Source of the DNA: Bacteroidota bacterium
Lineage (GTDB): Bacteria > Bacteroidota > Bacteroidia > UKL13-3
Direction: 5' to 3'
DNA length: 33,870 bases
NCBI GenBank assembly: GCA_010027395.1
Contig: RGVD01000002.1
Span: forward strand, 1-33,870
Positions 1-8,271 of the stretch are shown here, in pieces. The notes under the pieces are model-generated. The model was not told the DNA's origin and ran no database searches. It worked only from the letters and a program-made list of their open reading frames with translations. Each line of letters starts with the position of its first letter. Position 1 is the first letter of the stretch. The position numbers and the translations under genes were made by a program.

Positions 1-634
1 CTCGGGTGATTTTGCGCGTTACAAAGGTTTCACCACGCACCGGGGATTCGTGGTTGAAAAGGATCCCATTGCAGGCGTACATGTTGTAGGCTTCGCGGTA
101 ATTGACGGTAATCCAATAGGCGTAGAGCTTGGCCACCCCGTACGGAGAGCGTGGGTAGAAGGGGGTGGTTTCGCTTTGGGGTACCGCCTGCACCAAGCCG
201 TAGAGCTCGGAGGTGGAGGCTTGGTAAATTCGGGTGCTGTCGGTCATCCCCAAGAGGCGAACCGCTTCCAGCAAACGCAGGGTCCCAATACCGTCCGCGT
301 TGGCGGTGTATTCCGGCATATCAAAGCTGACCTTCACGTGGCTCATCGCCGCCAGGTTGTAAATCTCGTCCGGTTGGATTTCCTGCACCAAACGAATCAG
401 GTTGGTGCTATCCGTCAGGTCCCCGTAATGCAAACGGAAGCCGGCCTGCCCGGAAGAATCCGGCCCATCCCCGTCGTGTCGATCCCGATAAAGGTGGTCA
501 ATGCGTTCGGTGTTAATTAACGAGGAGCGGCGCTTGATGCCGTGGACCTCGTAACCCTTGCCCAGCAGGTATTCGGCCAGGTAGGAACCATCTTGACCGG
601 TGATACCGGTAATCAGGGCTTTGCGGGGGGACAT
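1..634 (-). CDS. gmd: GDP-mannose 4,6-dehydratase, N-terminal 211 residues (runs off the window)
   Basis: Converts GDP-D-mannose to GDP-4-keto-6-deoxy-D-mannose, the precursor of GDP-L-fucose, GDP-D-rhamnose or GDP-perosamine; it is a cytosolic short-chain dehydrogenase. Translating the complement from the ATG at 634 gives the NADP-binding loop GITGQDG at residues 10-16, the Gmd-typical HGIKRRSS at 31-38, NLAAMSHV around 93-100 and the active-site STSELYG at 140-146 with YGVAK (Tyr165, Lys169). Full-length family members are about 350-380 residues, so a little over half is visible; the gene continues past position 1. The usual family Gln is Met in NLAAMSHV. It starts two bases after the stop of the CapD-like gene at 637, so it is almost certainly co-transcribed. 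The enzyme that uses its product must lie outside the window. Confidence 0.95.
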   Translation of the reverse strand, partial: MSPRKALITGITGQDGSYLAEYLLGKGYEVHGIKRRSSLINTERIDHLYRDRHDGDGPDSSGQAGFRLHYGDLTDSTNLIRLVQEIQPDEIYNLAAMSHVKVSFDMPEYTANADGIGTLRLLEAVRLLGMTDSTRIYQASTSELYGLVQAVPQSETTPFYPRSPYGVAKLYAYWITVNYREAYNMYACNGILFNHESPVRGETFVTRKITR

Positions 635-636
635 GT

Positions 637-2601
637 TTATGAATTTGGGGTTAAAGTGGATGAACGAGCCTGTTCCTTGTCCAGGTGATTAAAACGAGAG
701 TTGTTGGAAATGTATTCTGGGATATGTTTCTTGAGGGTGGAGACCAGGCGGTAATCGTCCCCGGAATGCAGGGCATCACGCAGCTCGCCCAGTGCATCGC
801 TGGCCTGGTCGTAGGAAGAAGACCGAACTCGGGCCACCAAAATTTTGGGGTGATGGGTGGGCAAGGTGTTCTCTTCGCCTGCCAACAATTCCTCGTAAAG
901 CTTTTCCCCGGGTCGAAGACCGGTGTACTTGATGGCAATATCCTTGCCGGGTTGCAGGCCTGATAAACGAACCATTTGATGCGCCAGATCCGCTATTTTG
1001 ACTGGATCGCCCATATCAAAGACATAAATCTCCCCCCCCTGCCCCATAGTCGCGGCCTCCAGGACCAACTGACATGCTTCGGGGATGGTCATGAAATAAC
1101 GAGTTATTTCGGGATGTGTTACGGTAATCGGTCCACCGGCCTCCAATTGCCGCTTGAAGAGGGGAATGACCGAACCGTTGGAACCCAATACATTCCCAAA
1201 GCGCGTCGTCACCACGTCCATCGTTTGTTCAAAGCCCGGAGCATCGGCCATGGCCTGGGCGATGATCTCGGCCATGCGTTTGGAGGCTCCCATCACATTG
1301 GTAGGGTTGACGGCTTTGTCCGTGCTCACCATCACAAATCGGGCCACCCCGTATTCGCGAGCCAAGTGAAGCAGAGAAGAAGTTCCCAATATATTGACAC
1401 GCACCGCCTCCATGGGGTTTTCTTCCATCAAGGGCACATGCTTGTAGGCCGCGGCATGAAAAATCATCTGCGGACGATGCTTGCGAATGATTTGCCGCAT
1501 TCGTTTGGTATCGGTGATATCGGCCACATAATAATGCAGAGATCCTTGACCGGTATTCAGGCTCCGTTTTGTCAAGTTGAGCTGCAAATCATGAAGGGGG
1601 GTCTCGGCCTGGTCCACCAAGATCAATTGAGCCGGGTCGTAGTGCATGAGTTGCTGAACCAGTTCCGACCCGATGGAACCGGCCGCGCCGGTCACCATCA
1701 CCACCTTTTCGCGAACCAAGCGACTGACCTCGGGATTGCTCAGGTTGATCGGATCCCGTTGTAGAAGTTCCTCAATAGCTACCGGGGCGATTTGACGGAG
1801 GGACAATTCCCCGTTGATCCAATGTTCCAAAGGGGGAACTACTTTGACCTGAATATTCCGACTCAGGCACAGATCCACGATGGCCTTCTTGCGCCGCGGT
1901 TCGATGTTCTGAATGCTAACAATGAGTTCATCAATGCGACGGTTTTCTAGAAAGTCCGAACTCAAAGCGGCCGAAGAGAAAACAGGGACGCCCTCAATGC
2001 TTTTGTTCTGCATGCGGTCGTCGTCGTCCAAAAAAGCCACCACCATGTTGAGCGACCGGGTTTCGCGTAACAAGACCCCCAAGGTCATTCGCCCCGAAGA
2101 ACCGGCCCCGTAAATCAGGTAACGCTTGCGGGGACGCTCTTTGTTGTTGAATTGGTTAAAGAGCCCTTTGAACATAAAACGACTCCAAATCATCACAAAG
2201 GTGAGAAGCAAGTAATGGGTCAAAATCAGCGAAAGGGTCAGGTTGAAAGGAGAAACCTTGGCGCTGCTACTCAAAGTGGTGAGGGTATGCAAGGCCAGGA
2301 GGACTGTGGCAGCCCCCGAATTGGCCCAAAGAATCCGGGTCGCATCGGCCACCGAGGTATGCCGAATGATTCCCACAAAGGAACGGAACATCAAAAAAGA
2401 CATCGCGTAAAGCAACAAAACCACCGCCGACTTCTCCATCACCCTGAACCAACCCAAGGTATTGAAATCCTGGAAATCCGAAACCAACAAAAGACTCAAC
2501 CAAAAAGTAAATGCCACCAAGAGGATATCGATGGCAAAAATCGTCCAACGTGAAATCACGTTTTGGGAGTACCAGTTTAAAATATTTCGTAAACTTTTCA
2601 T
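637..2601 (-). CDS. CapD/PglF/WbpM-type membrane UDP-GlcNAc 4,6-dehydratase
   Basis: A 654-residue membrane-anchored nucleotide-sugar dehydratase of the long FlaA1/CapD form, which makes UDP-2-acetamido-2,6-dideoxy-hexos-4-ulose from UDP-GlcNAc. Hydrophobic segments lie at about 20-41, 57-76, 95-112 and 120-142. A first Rossmann-like domain begins at GAGSSG (165-170), and the catalytic SDR domain has GAAGSIG (305-311). The active-site segment STDKAVNPTNVMGASK (426-441) has the Thr-Asp-Lys catalytic set and Met in place of the usual Tyr, as in PglF. Its ATG at 2601 overlaps the TGA of the exosortase partner gene (ATGA), which suggests translational coupling. With the aminotransferase at 3591-4733 it forms the first two steps of a bacillosamine-like (QuiNAc4N or FucNAc4N) route. 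Which stereoisomer is made cannot be read from sequence. Confidence 0.92.
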   Translation of the reverse strand: MKSLRNILNWYSQNVISRWTIFAIDILLVAFTFWLSLLLVSDFQDFNTLGWFRVMEKSAVVLLLYAMSFLMFRSFVGIIRHTSVADATRILWANSGAATVLLALHTLTTLSSSAKVSPFNLTLSLILTHYLLLTFVMIWSRFMFKGLFNQFNNKERPRKRYLIYGAGSSGRMTLGVLLRETRSLNMVVAFLDDDDRMQNKSIEGVPVFSSAALSSDFLENRRIDELIVSIQNIEPRRKKAIVDLCLSRNIQVKVVPPLEHWINGELSLRQIAPVAIEELLQRDPINLSNPEVSRLVREKVVMVTGAAGSIGSELVQQLMHYDPAQLILVDQAETPLHDLQLNLTKRSLNTGQGSLHYYVADITDTKRMRQIIRKHRPQMIFHAAAYKHVPLMEENPMEAVRVNILGTSSLLHLAREYGVARFVMVSTDKAVNPTNVMGASKRMAEIIAQAMADAPGFEQTMDVVTTRFGNVLGSNGSVIPLFKRQLEAGGPITVTHPEITRYFMTIPEACQLVLEAATMGQGGEIYVFDMGDPVKIADLAHQMVRLSGLQPGKDIAIKYTGLRPGEKLYEELLAGEENTLPTHHPKILVARVRSSSYDQASDALGELRDALHSGDDYRLVSTLKKHIPEYISNNSRFNHLDKEQARSSTLTPNS

Positions 2602-3095
2602 GGCATAGAAGGCTTCAAATTCGGGTAACGCGAAAAATAATCGATCAAAAAGGGCAAAACCGGAAGAATTTCCAGGAATTGACGAATATTTCCAACATTA
2701 AGTAATAAAAAATAAAAAGATTGATTCTTTAGACGAAAAACAAAGTAATGCATAAACATGTCCAATGAAATAAAAAATAGTAATAGGCCTATCAACAGGC
2801 CTATACCCCCTCTTTTAATCTTTAAAAACATGGCTAAGACGATGTTTACCAGTACGACCGATCCATTATAAATCAATGAGTCTGTATGAATGACTCTTTG
2901 AATATCAAAAGGTAGCGCAATACGATAGATTTCTTTTGCAACGAAACCCCTGGAATCCAATACCTTGAGGCTAAGACTTGCAAACTCCCAATCTAGGTTA
3001 TACTGTCCATGAAGCCGAACCAACAGCATCAAGAAACCAAACGCGAGTCCAAAAGCCGCTAAGCGACTTGTTTTTTCTGTAACGTAATGACCCAT
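2598..3095 (-). CDS. Small membrane protein, likely exosortase partner
   Basis: A 165-residue membrane protein with hydrophobic segments at about 12-28, 75-92, 97-120 and 127-154 and a polar loop at 29-72 that is probably extracytoplasmic. I recognise no catalytic motif. Its start (ATG at 3095) lies 37 bp inside the 3' end of the exosortase gene, and its own stop overlaps the next start by ATGA, so it is wedged between and translationally linked to both. Short Bacteroidota exosortases are commonly followed by a small dedicated membrane protein; the assignment as such a partner rests on position and topology, not on a sequence match. The visibly AT-rich base composition, shared with the exosortase and unlike the GC-richer genes on both sides, may partly reflect hydrophobic codons. 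Confidence 0.75.
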   Translation of the reverse strand: MGHYVTEKTSRLAAFGLAFGFLMLLVRLHGQYNLDWEFASLSLKVLDSRGFVAKEIYRIALPFDIQRVIHTDSLIYNGSVVLVNIVLAMFLKIKRGGIGLLIGLLLFFISLDMFMHYFVFRLKNQSFYFLLLNVGNIRQFLEILPVLPFLIDYFSRYPNLKPSMP

Positions 3096-3598
3096 ACCAA
3101 CAACATCCAGGAATAAACAACCAAAGCAAAGGTGTATTTATGATGAAAATCTAATTCAGATGGACGATACAAGACCACCCAAGCCAATCCAGCAACACGA
3201 ATAATATTTAATAGATAGATTCCAACGATACCAAATAGAATCCATTTGATGGAGCGAAAAAATTTGCCTAAGGCAATATAAAATGCAATAAACAAAATAT
3301 ACAGCTCTAAACCATTGCAGGGATCTCCTACCCAGACCAAAGGCTTTTCTAGATGATACAAATAATATCCATTTCTAATATTTTCTAAGTGAATTTTTGG
3401 ATCAAAAATTTGACATATTTTGCTTGCACTCATGGCGACCCAACGGGTCAAAGGGTCGTTAATGCCCCATTGGATAAGAAACCCGTGGTACAAAATATTC
3501 CATAAAAAATAGAGACCCAATGCCTTGCCCAGAAAAAGAAGGACCGATTGGTTTTGGTTGTAAAATTCAATGAGTAATAACCTAGTGCGATTAATCAT
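3059..3598 (-). CDS. Exosortase/archaeosortase family transpeptidase-like membrane protein (short form)
   Basis: A 179-residue polytopic protein with the exosortase/archaeosortase catalytic triad in order: Cys94 in GDPCNGLELY (91-100), Arg134 in NIIRVAG (131-137), and His152 or His153 in DFHHKYTF (150-157). Membrane segments are at about 18-40, 97-111, 117-142 and 156-173. Members of the family cut C-terminal sorting signals (PEP-CTERM and similar) at the outer face of the inner membrane and are thought to pass the protein to another anchor. It is much shorter than EpsH-type enzymes but fits the short Bacteroidota types. The 8-bp overlap with the upstream aminotransferase and 37-bp overlap with the downstream partner place it inside the polysaccharide operon. 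No protein in this window carries an obvious sorting tail, so the substrate is unknown. Confidence 0.88.
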   Translation of the reverse strand: MINRTRLLLIEFYNQNQSVLLFLGKALGLYFLWNILYHGFLIQWGINDPLTRWVAMSASKICQIFDPKIHLENIRNGYYLYHLEKPLVWVGDPCNGLELYILFIAFYIALGKFFRSIKWILFGIVGIYLLNIIRVAGLAWVVLYRPSELDFHHKYTFALVVYSWMLLVWVITLQKKQVA

Positions 3599-4733
3599 GG
3601 TTTGAGTAGGCTGTTTTGATTTGTTTTACCACTCTTTGCAAATCTGTCTCACTGAGATTAGAACCCGACGGCAAACAAAGGCCATTCATAAACAATCGCT
3701 CGCTCGTGCCGTTGCCATAATAAGGGGCATCGGCGAAGATAGGCTGCATATGCATGGGCTTCCAGAGCGGGCGGGATTCTATGTTTTGGGCATCGAGCGC
3801 CAGGCGCACGGTTTCGCGGGTAACACCCCCGCTCCTCTCGGGGTCGATGAGCACACAGGTAAGCCAGCGGTTCGAAAAACAACCATCGGGCTCTGGCAGG
3901 AACGAAAAGCCGGGGAGGTCCGACAAGCTCTGCTCATAGAAAGCGTGGTTGCCGCGGCGTGCCTCCACTCGGTCGTTGAGCACTGTCATCTGCCCGCGAC
4001 CTATCGCCGCGCAGACGTTGCTCATGCGGTAGTTATATCCAATCTGAGAATGCTGATAGTGGGGCGCCGCATCGCGGGCTTGGGTGGACAAAAACCGCGC
4101 ATGTTGTACCCAATCAGTTCGGTTCGACAACAAGGCGCCACCCCCAGAGGTGGTGATGATTTTGTTGCCGTTAAAGCTCAAAATGCTGATGTCACCGAAG
4201 CTACCGCAAGGCTTGCCATCCAAGGTCGACCCGAGGGCCTCAGCAGCGTCTTCCACGATGTAGAGATCGTGCCGGCGGGCCACTTCCGTAATCGCAGTCA
4301 TGCGGGCTGGCATGCCGTAAAGATGCACTGGAATAACCACCTTTGCCCGCTTGCCCTGTGATTTCAAATCAAGGATGGCTCGTTCAAGGGCAGCGGGGCA
4401 CATATTCCAACTGTCGGGTTCGGAGTCAACGAAAACCGGTGTTGCACCCATGTATGCTATCGGATTCGCTGATCCCGAAAAGGTAAAACTTTGACAGAGC
4501 ACATAATCGCCCCGTTGTACGCCAAGGATGATAAGAGCAAGGTGAATAGCCGCTGTTCCAGAACTCAAAGCCGCGGCATGCGCCACCCCCGTGTACTCTT
4601 GTAGATCACGTTCGAATCCATCGACATGCGGCCCTAGGGGGGCAATCCAATTCGTGTCGAAGGCCTCGCGAACACGTTCAAATTCCTCGCTGCCCATATG
4701 GGGTGACGACAACCAAATTTTCTTCAGATCCAC
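3591..4733 (-). CDS. DegT/DnrJ/EryC1/StrS (PglE-like) nucleotide-sugar aminotransferase
   Basis: A 380-residue PLP-dependent aminotransferase that transfers an amino group from glutamate to a 4-keto-6-deoxy nucleotide sugar. Family marks are SSGTAA at 57-62, EDAAEALGS at 161-169 and the PLP-binding Lys191 in FNGNKIITTSGGG. The IWLSSPHMG opening and the NWIAPLGP segment at 28-35 are typical of the PglE/PseC branch. The likely substrate is the product of the CapD/PglF-like dehydratase at 637-2601, giving a 4-amino-4,6-dideoxy-HexNAc nucleotide. No PglD-type N-acetyltransferase is visible in the window, so the 4-amino group may stay free, be acetylated by an enzyme elsewhere, or be acylated by one of the ligase-like proteins here. 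The gene is GC-rich, unlike the exosortase that follows with an 8-bp overlap. Confidence 0.93.
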   Translation of the reverse strand: MDLKKIWLSSPHMGSEEFERVREAFDTNWIAPLGPHVDGFERDLQEYTGVAHAAALSSGTAAIHLALIILGVQRGDYVLCQSFTFSGSANPIAYMGATPVFVDSEPDSWNMCPAALERAILDLKSQGKRAKVVIPVHLYGMPARMTAITEVARRHDLYIVEDAAEALGSTLDGKPCGSFGDISILSFNGNKIITTSGGGALLSNRTDWVQHARFLSTQARDAAPHYQHSQIGYNYRMSNVCAAIGRGQMTVLNDRVEARRGNHAFYEQSLSDLPGFSFLPEPDGCFSNRWLTCVLIDPERSGGVTRETVRLALDAQNIESRPLWKPMHMQPIFADAPYYGNGTSERLFMNGLCLPSGSNLSETDLQRVVKQIKTAYSNHD

Positions 4734-4761
4734 TGCTTTAGGTTTGAAATGGCGATAAAAA

Positions 4762-5631
4762 CTAACATTGAGGGCCCAAAAAATGGGCCAGATGTTCCTT
4801 CAAGAACTCATCGAGCCAGTCAATGTGCTTCCAGGAGGGAAGCGCATCCGACCAGCGAAACGGACGAAGCGGGTTGTGCTTGACTTTAAAATCGCAGGGT
4901 GCCGCCATTGGATTCGCACCAAAAGCGGTGAAAAAGGCCATTGCGCGGCGCATGTGCGAGGCGGAGGTAACGAGCACCACTCGCGCTCCTTGGCCATGGG
5001 CATCCAAAAATGCACGTGCCTCTTCGCAGGTTGTTCTGGGCAGCTCCTGAACCAGAATTGGTCGATCTGTGTAGCCAAGGCTACGGGCTGCGCGGCGGGT
5101 TAGTTCAGCTTGGCTGTGTGGACTATATTCAAAGTTTGCGGAAGTCACCAAAACCACCTCGGGCATCAGACGCGCCACGCGTATGCCTTCTGCCAAGCGC
5201 ACCATTTGGGTGGATGACAACAACTGCCCCGGAGGCAAGGTCGGATCGTAGTCGGCTCCCGCTCCCAGCACCAACACAAACAGGCTGTCGGAAGCGGCTT
5301 GTGAAAAAGAATCGCACGCTGCGGCCGCCTCGCCCGAAGACACAACCGAGAAAGGCGGGTAGGTCGACTCCAATTGCCCCATCAGGAAACGAGGCATCAG
5401 CGGAAGGGTGTAAATCAGCCACAGCACCAGACCGATGGCCAAACACCTCAAAGCCATTCGCTTTCGGTTGACCACAAAAAGCATCAAGCCAACCACCCAC
5501 ACGATCATCAAATGAGATGAAGGCTTGAGTAGGTCGAATAGGTAACGGAGGAAGTCAGAAATGGGAGCCTGTTGGGTTAGTACAAAAAAGACTGAGCGGA
5601 TTAGTTCTATTTCATAATAAATGTTTTTCAT
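4762..5631 (-). CDS. DUF218 (YdcF/ElyC/SanA-like) membrane protein
   Basis: A 289-residue protein with hydrophobic segments at about 39-55 and 61-80, followed by a DUF218 domain from about 117 to 260. It shows the family's opening strand VLVLGAGADYDP (119-130), a conserved middle Arg/Thr/Glu cluster (RTTCEEA) where relatives have a Glu-Asn-Thr motif, and the typical LVTSASHMRRAM strand-turn before the C-terminal third. DUF218 proteins such as ElyC and SanA act in envelope and undecaprenyl-linked glycan homeostasis by unclear chemistry. The first 20 bases overlap the end of the ATP-grasp gene upstream, and a 28-bp gap leads to the aminotransferase. The role in this pathway is unknown; position suggests work on lipid-linked intermediates or with the neighbouring exosortase. 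Confidence 0.85.
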   Translation of the reverse strand: MKNIYYEIELIRSVFFVLTQQAPISDFLRYLFDLLKPSSHLMIVWVVGLMLFVVNRKRMALRCLAIGLVLWLIYTLPLMPRFLMGQLESTYPPFSVVSSGEAAAACDSFSQAASDSLFVLVLGAGADYDPTLPPGQLLSSTQMVRLAEGIRVARLMPEVVLVTSANFEYSPHSQAELTRRAARSLGYTDRPILVQELPRTTCEEARAFLDAHGQGARVVLVTSASHMRRAMAFFTAFGANPMAAPCDFKVKHNPLRPFRWSDALPSWKHIDWLDEFLKEHLAHFLGPQC

Positions 5632-6670
5632 TCATAATGATCGGACGCTCATCGACATCGCGCAAAAATATAGTGCCTGGCTCGAATGCGTACATCTTGA
5701 AATCCATTGAAAACGAAGGATCACCCATCAACAACCTAAGACTGTCTTCAGCAAAATTAGCACCTGCCGCAGCAAAGCATTGGGTAAATGCAACGTGGCG
5801 GACATTGATTTCCGTAACAAAAGGCCTACCGGCCGAGTCCTCTTTCAAGTCAACAGTAAAAAACCCGTGCTGCGGAGCCTTTGCGTACTCAAAAACTAAA
5901 TCCATGGTTTTTTTGGCCACATCTATTAATTCAGGTTCGTTGAACAGCCTTCCAAATGAGGTGTTACCCGTAATTCCAGAAGGCGCAACTTTGGCCATGA
6001 TATAATTTACCCTTTCACCACATGCAGCGCGCAAAAGCTTTCCCTCCCAATATAGCAGCTTGCAAGCCAAATTGCGTCCAGGAAGGAACATACTGGCCAA
6101 AAAATATTGAACTCCAGGATTAATCTCTATCCAATTTTGAAGTGACTCCAAACCATCAATGCGCAGCGAACCCAAACCGCTCGTTCCTGAAGAACTCCTT
6201 ACCCAAAAATCACTCCCCAATTCATCGAAAATTAACTGGAGTTTATCTGAATCGCGATGAAAGGAAACAGATGGAGGAACCAACCCAGATTCCATTAGTA
6301 CCTCTGTCATGGCTGCCTTATCGACCAATATCCCATTGATAGAGGGGTCGGGGAGGAATGCCTTACAAGGCAATTCCCCTTTTTGGGCTCTTTTGCTCCA
6401 TTCCACAACCTCAAGTTCAGGTAATACTACTGCTGCTTGAATTTTATGCTTCTCCACAATCTCTTCAATTACCTTCCAATATGTAGCGTCATCGGCACGC
6501 GGAATTACATAGGAATGGGAAAATAATGCACTCTGATACAAACCAATTGCCAAACGATTCGTATCGGTTGCAATCAATTGTGCATTTCTGTATTGGGTGC
6601 CAATAAACTTCAAAGAGTGCGCAAAACTCCTAGGCGTTGGGCCACCTACGCCGGTAATTAAAATATTCAT
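5612..6670 (-). CDS. ATP-grasp protein (carbamoyl-phosphate-synthase-like fold)
   Basis: A 352-residue ATP-grasp enzyme counted from the ATG at 6670 (MNILITGVGG). A longer reading to 6712 is open but would run into the sugar transferase gene, so the internal ATG is preferred. The N-terminal Rossmann-like pre-ATP-grasp domain starts GVGGPTPRS; the flexible nucleotide loop is SSSGTSGLGS at about 159-168; and the C-terminal TEINVRH holds the Glu/Asn metal ligands. ATP-grasp enzymes join a carboxylate to an amine or similar nucleophile through an acyl phosphate. It lies directly downstream of the PglC-like initiating transferase (4-bp gap), which suggests that it modifies the first sugar or the lipid-linked acceptor. 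The substrate is not predictable from sequence. Confidence 0.85.
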   Translation of the reverse strand: MNILITGVGGPTPRSFAHSLKFIGTQYRNAQLIATDTNRLAIGLYQSALFSHSYVIPRADDATYWKVIEEIVEKHKIQAAVVLPELEVVEWSKRAQKGELPCKAFLPDPSINGILVDKAAMTEVLMESGLVPPSVSFHRDSDKLQLIFDELGSDFWVRSSSGTSGLGSLRIDGLESLQNWIEINPGVQYFLASMFLPGRNLACKLLYWEGKLLRAACGERVNYIMAKVAPSGITGNTSFGRLFNEPELIDVAKKTMDLVFEYAKAPQHGFFTVDLKEDSAGRPFVTEINVRHVAFTQCFAAAGANFAEDSLRLLMGDPSFSMDFKMYAFEPGTIFLRDVDERPIIMNEKHLL

Positions 6671-6674
6671 CAAT

Positions 6675-7280
6675 TTAATTTTTTCCGTTAAATGGTTGCA
6701 TCGGCCGATCATCAGATTGATTGATGCCGTCGCGCCTCAATATCTTTAAAATAGTCAAGTAGAAAATCTTAATATCTAACGACAAGTTCATTCGATCTAC
6801 ATATTCAACATCTAATTCAAATTTCCGTGTCCATGAAATTGAGTTACGTCCATTCACTTGAGCCCATCCCGTAATTCCTGGCCGGACTTCATGTCTTCTG
6901 TTCTGCTCACTGGTGTATAAAGGTATATATTTAAATAGAAGAGGCCGCGGACCAATAAGGCTCATATCACCTTTAAGAACATTGTACAGTTGAGGGAGTT
7001 CATCCAGTGATAATTTGCGAACCCACATACCTAAACTTGTAATTCGCATATTATCGGGGAGTAAATTGCCATGGGCATCCAGGTCGTCTGTCATCGTTTT
7101 AAACTTTATTATCTTAAAAGGCATTTTATTCCGCCCCGGACGTTCTTGAAAAAAAAACGCTTTACCCCTATTTTGAAAAGAAAGGGCAATAATGCATACA
7201 AAAAGCAAGGGAAATGTTAGCGATAGAACGGTAAGGCTCAGAAGAATATCTAAAATACGCTTGCCGAAGTTTCTATACAC
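6675..7280 (-). CDS. PglC-like initiating phosphoglycosyl transferase (bacterial sugar transferase)
   Basis: A 201-residue monotopic phosphoglycosyl transferase that moves a HexNAc-1-phosphate from a UDP-sugar to undecaprenyl phosphate, starting repeat-unit synthesis at the inner membrane. It has a single N-terminal re-entrant hydrophobic segment (about 8-32), KIIKFKTM, the catalytic Asp-Glu dyad in LSLDELPQLYN, and GDMSLIGPRPLL followed by RPGITGWAQVNGRNS. The length matches small PglC rather than WcaJ, which carries an extra N-terminal domain. The start is a GTG at 7280; the reading frame has a stop at 7299-7301 and no other canonical start between. It overlaps the preceding ATP-grasp gene by 8 bp. 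With the CapD/PglF-like and PglE-like enzymes present, a 4-amino-4,6-dideoxy-HexNAc is a reasonable first sugar, but this is inference. Confidence 0.95.
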   Translation of the reverse strand: MYRNFGKRILDILLSLTVLSLTFPLLFVCIIALSFQNRGKAFFFQERPGRNKMPFKIIKFKTMTDDLDAHGNLLPDNMRITSLGMWVRKLSLDELPQLYNVLKGDMSLIGPRPLLFKYIPLYTSEQNRRHEVRPGITGWAQVNGRNSISWTRKFELDVEYVDRMNLSLDIKIFYLTILKILRRDGINQSDDRPMQPFNGKN

Positions 7281-8271
7281 TTGTCTTAAGCATTGATTTC
7301 AAACCTTCATTAACCGGCAATTGCCACACCAACTTACACCAATCGTGGTTGCCTTCAATTAAACCAGGACCATTAGCCGTTACTACAATATCCCAACCAA
7401 TAGATCGATTTTGCTTATATTTCAAAGCAGCGTCTGTTGCCAACTGTACACACTCCTTCCAAAAAGGGACTTGAAAACCAACGATTGAAACCCCAGTTAA
7501 TGGGTGAATAGAAACCGCTTCCTTTGTTATATCGCTATAAACACCTGGTCCAGTAATAACGCCAGTTGATTCATCTATAGGGGCGGCCAGATTGCCGGCA
7601 GCTAAATTATCGACCGAACTATTAATTGATATTCTTTGCCTACAGCCCAAAATTTCAACCTCATTGCAATTATTCAATTGAGTGAAAATTCGCACTGTAT
7701 TTACAGCGCTTGGCGACAGTGCATTCAACGACGGATGTTGACTTATAAATGTCTCAACCATATCAAATCCCTCTTTATTCATGTAGGAAACAAAAGAGTT
7801 TCTCCCTAGTTCGGCGGAACTAATGATTCGAACGGATGTTCCACACTTGCCATTTGAAACTTTAAAAACTAACTTTTGAGATTCGAGAATTTTATTAACC
7901 AGCACCGGGTCTTGAAGCAGCTCATTCAAGGAAAAAACATGATGCACAAAAAACTCTCGATAAAATTTGTAAAATTCCCTCTTATCGTCTAAAATTTGGC
8001 GCTTAGACGGTGGATTCATGACCTTTTGATACTCGTACATATGACCGGTTCCCGCCCAATTCAACTTTTGCGCATGGCTCATTTCGAAGAAACGAAATTG
8101 ATAATATTCTAGAATTGAGATATTGTACTTGACTGAATGATAGAAAATTAAGATCCACTGCCTTATAGAGCTATAACCTCGTTGAGATTTTAGATAAATT
8201 TGAAAAATACGGAGCCGATCCCAGTCGAGATGACGCACGTAATACCCAAAATATAAAAGCCTATTGATCAT
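7273..8271 (-). CDS. Sugar-transfer-associated ATP-grasp protein
   Basis: A 332-residue protein of the ATP-grasp group often encoded beside bacterial sugar transferases (the type described by Pfam ATPgrasp_ST, recognised from memory). It has a long polar N-terminal helical region, a Gly-rich nucleotide loop KVSNGKCGTSVRI near 140-150, VNTVRIFT at about 190, and the conserved C-terminal block SIGWDIVVTANGPGLIEGN. That block has the metal-binding Asp, Glu and Asn of the fold. The stop overlaps the start of the PglC-like gene by 8 bp, and its ATG at 8271 overlaps the upstream stop by ATGA. The reaction is unknown; the family is thought to ligate an amino-acid-like or carboxylate group during glycan synthesis. 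Confidence 0.88.
   Translation of the reverse strand: MINRLLYFGYYVRHLDWDRLRIFQIYLKSQRGYSSIRQWILIFYHSVKYNISILEYYQFRFFEMSHAQKLNWAGTGHMYEYQKVMNPPSKRQILDDKREFYKFYREFFVHHVFSLNELLQDPVLVNKILESQKLVFKVSNGKCGTSVRIISSAELGRNSFVSYMNKEGFDMVETFISQHPSLNALSPSAVNTVRIFTQLNNCNEVEILGCRQRISINSSVDNLAAGNLAAPIDESTGVITGPGVYSDITKEAVSIHPLTGVSIVGFQVPFWKECVQLATDAALKYKQNRSIGWDIVVTANGPGLIEGNHDWCKLVWQLPVNEGLKSMLKTSV

Noticed and set aside
50..520. Open frame on the + strand opposite gmd
   Set aside because: It is the complement of the clear gmd coding sequence and its translation has no recognisable domain.
976..1764. Long + strand open frame (262 codons) opposite the CapD-like gene
   Set aside because: It is a shadow of the conserved dehydratase domain in a GC-richer region; the predicted protein has unlike composition and no family features.
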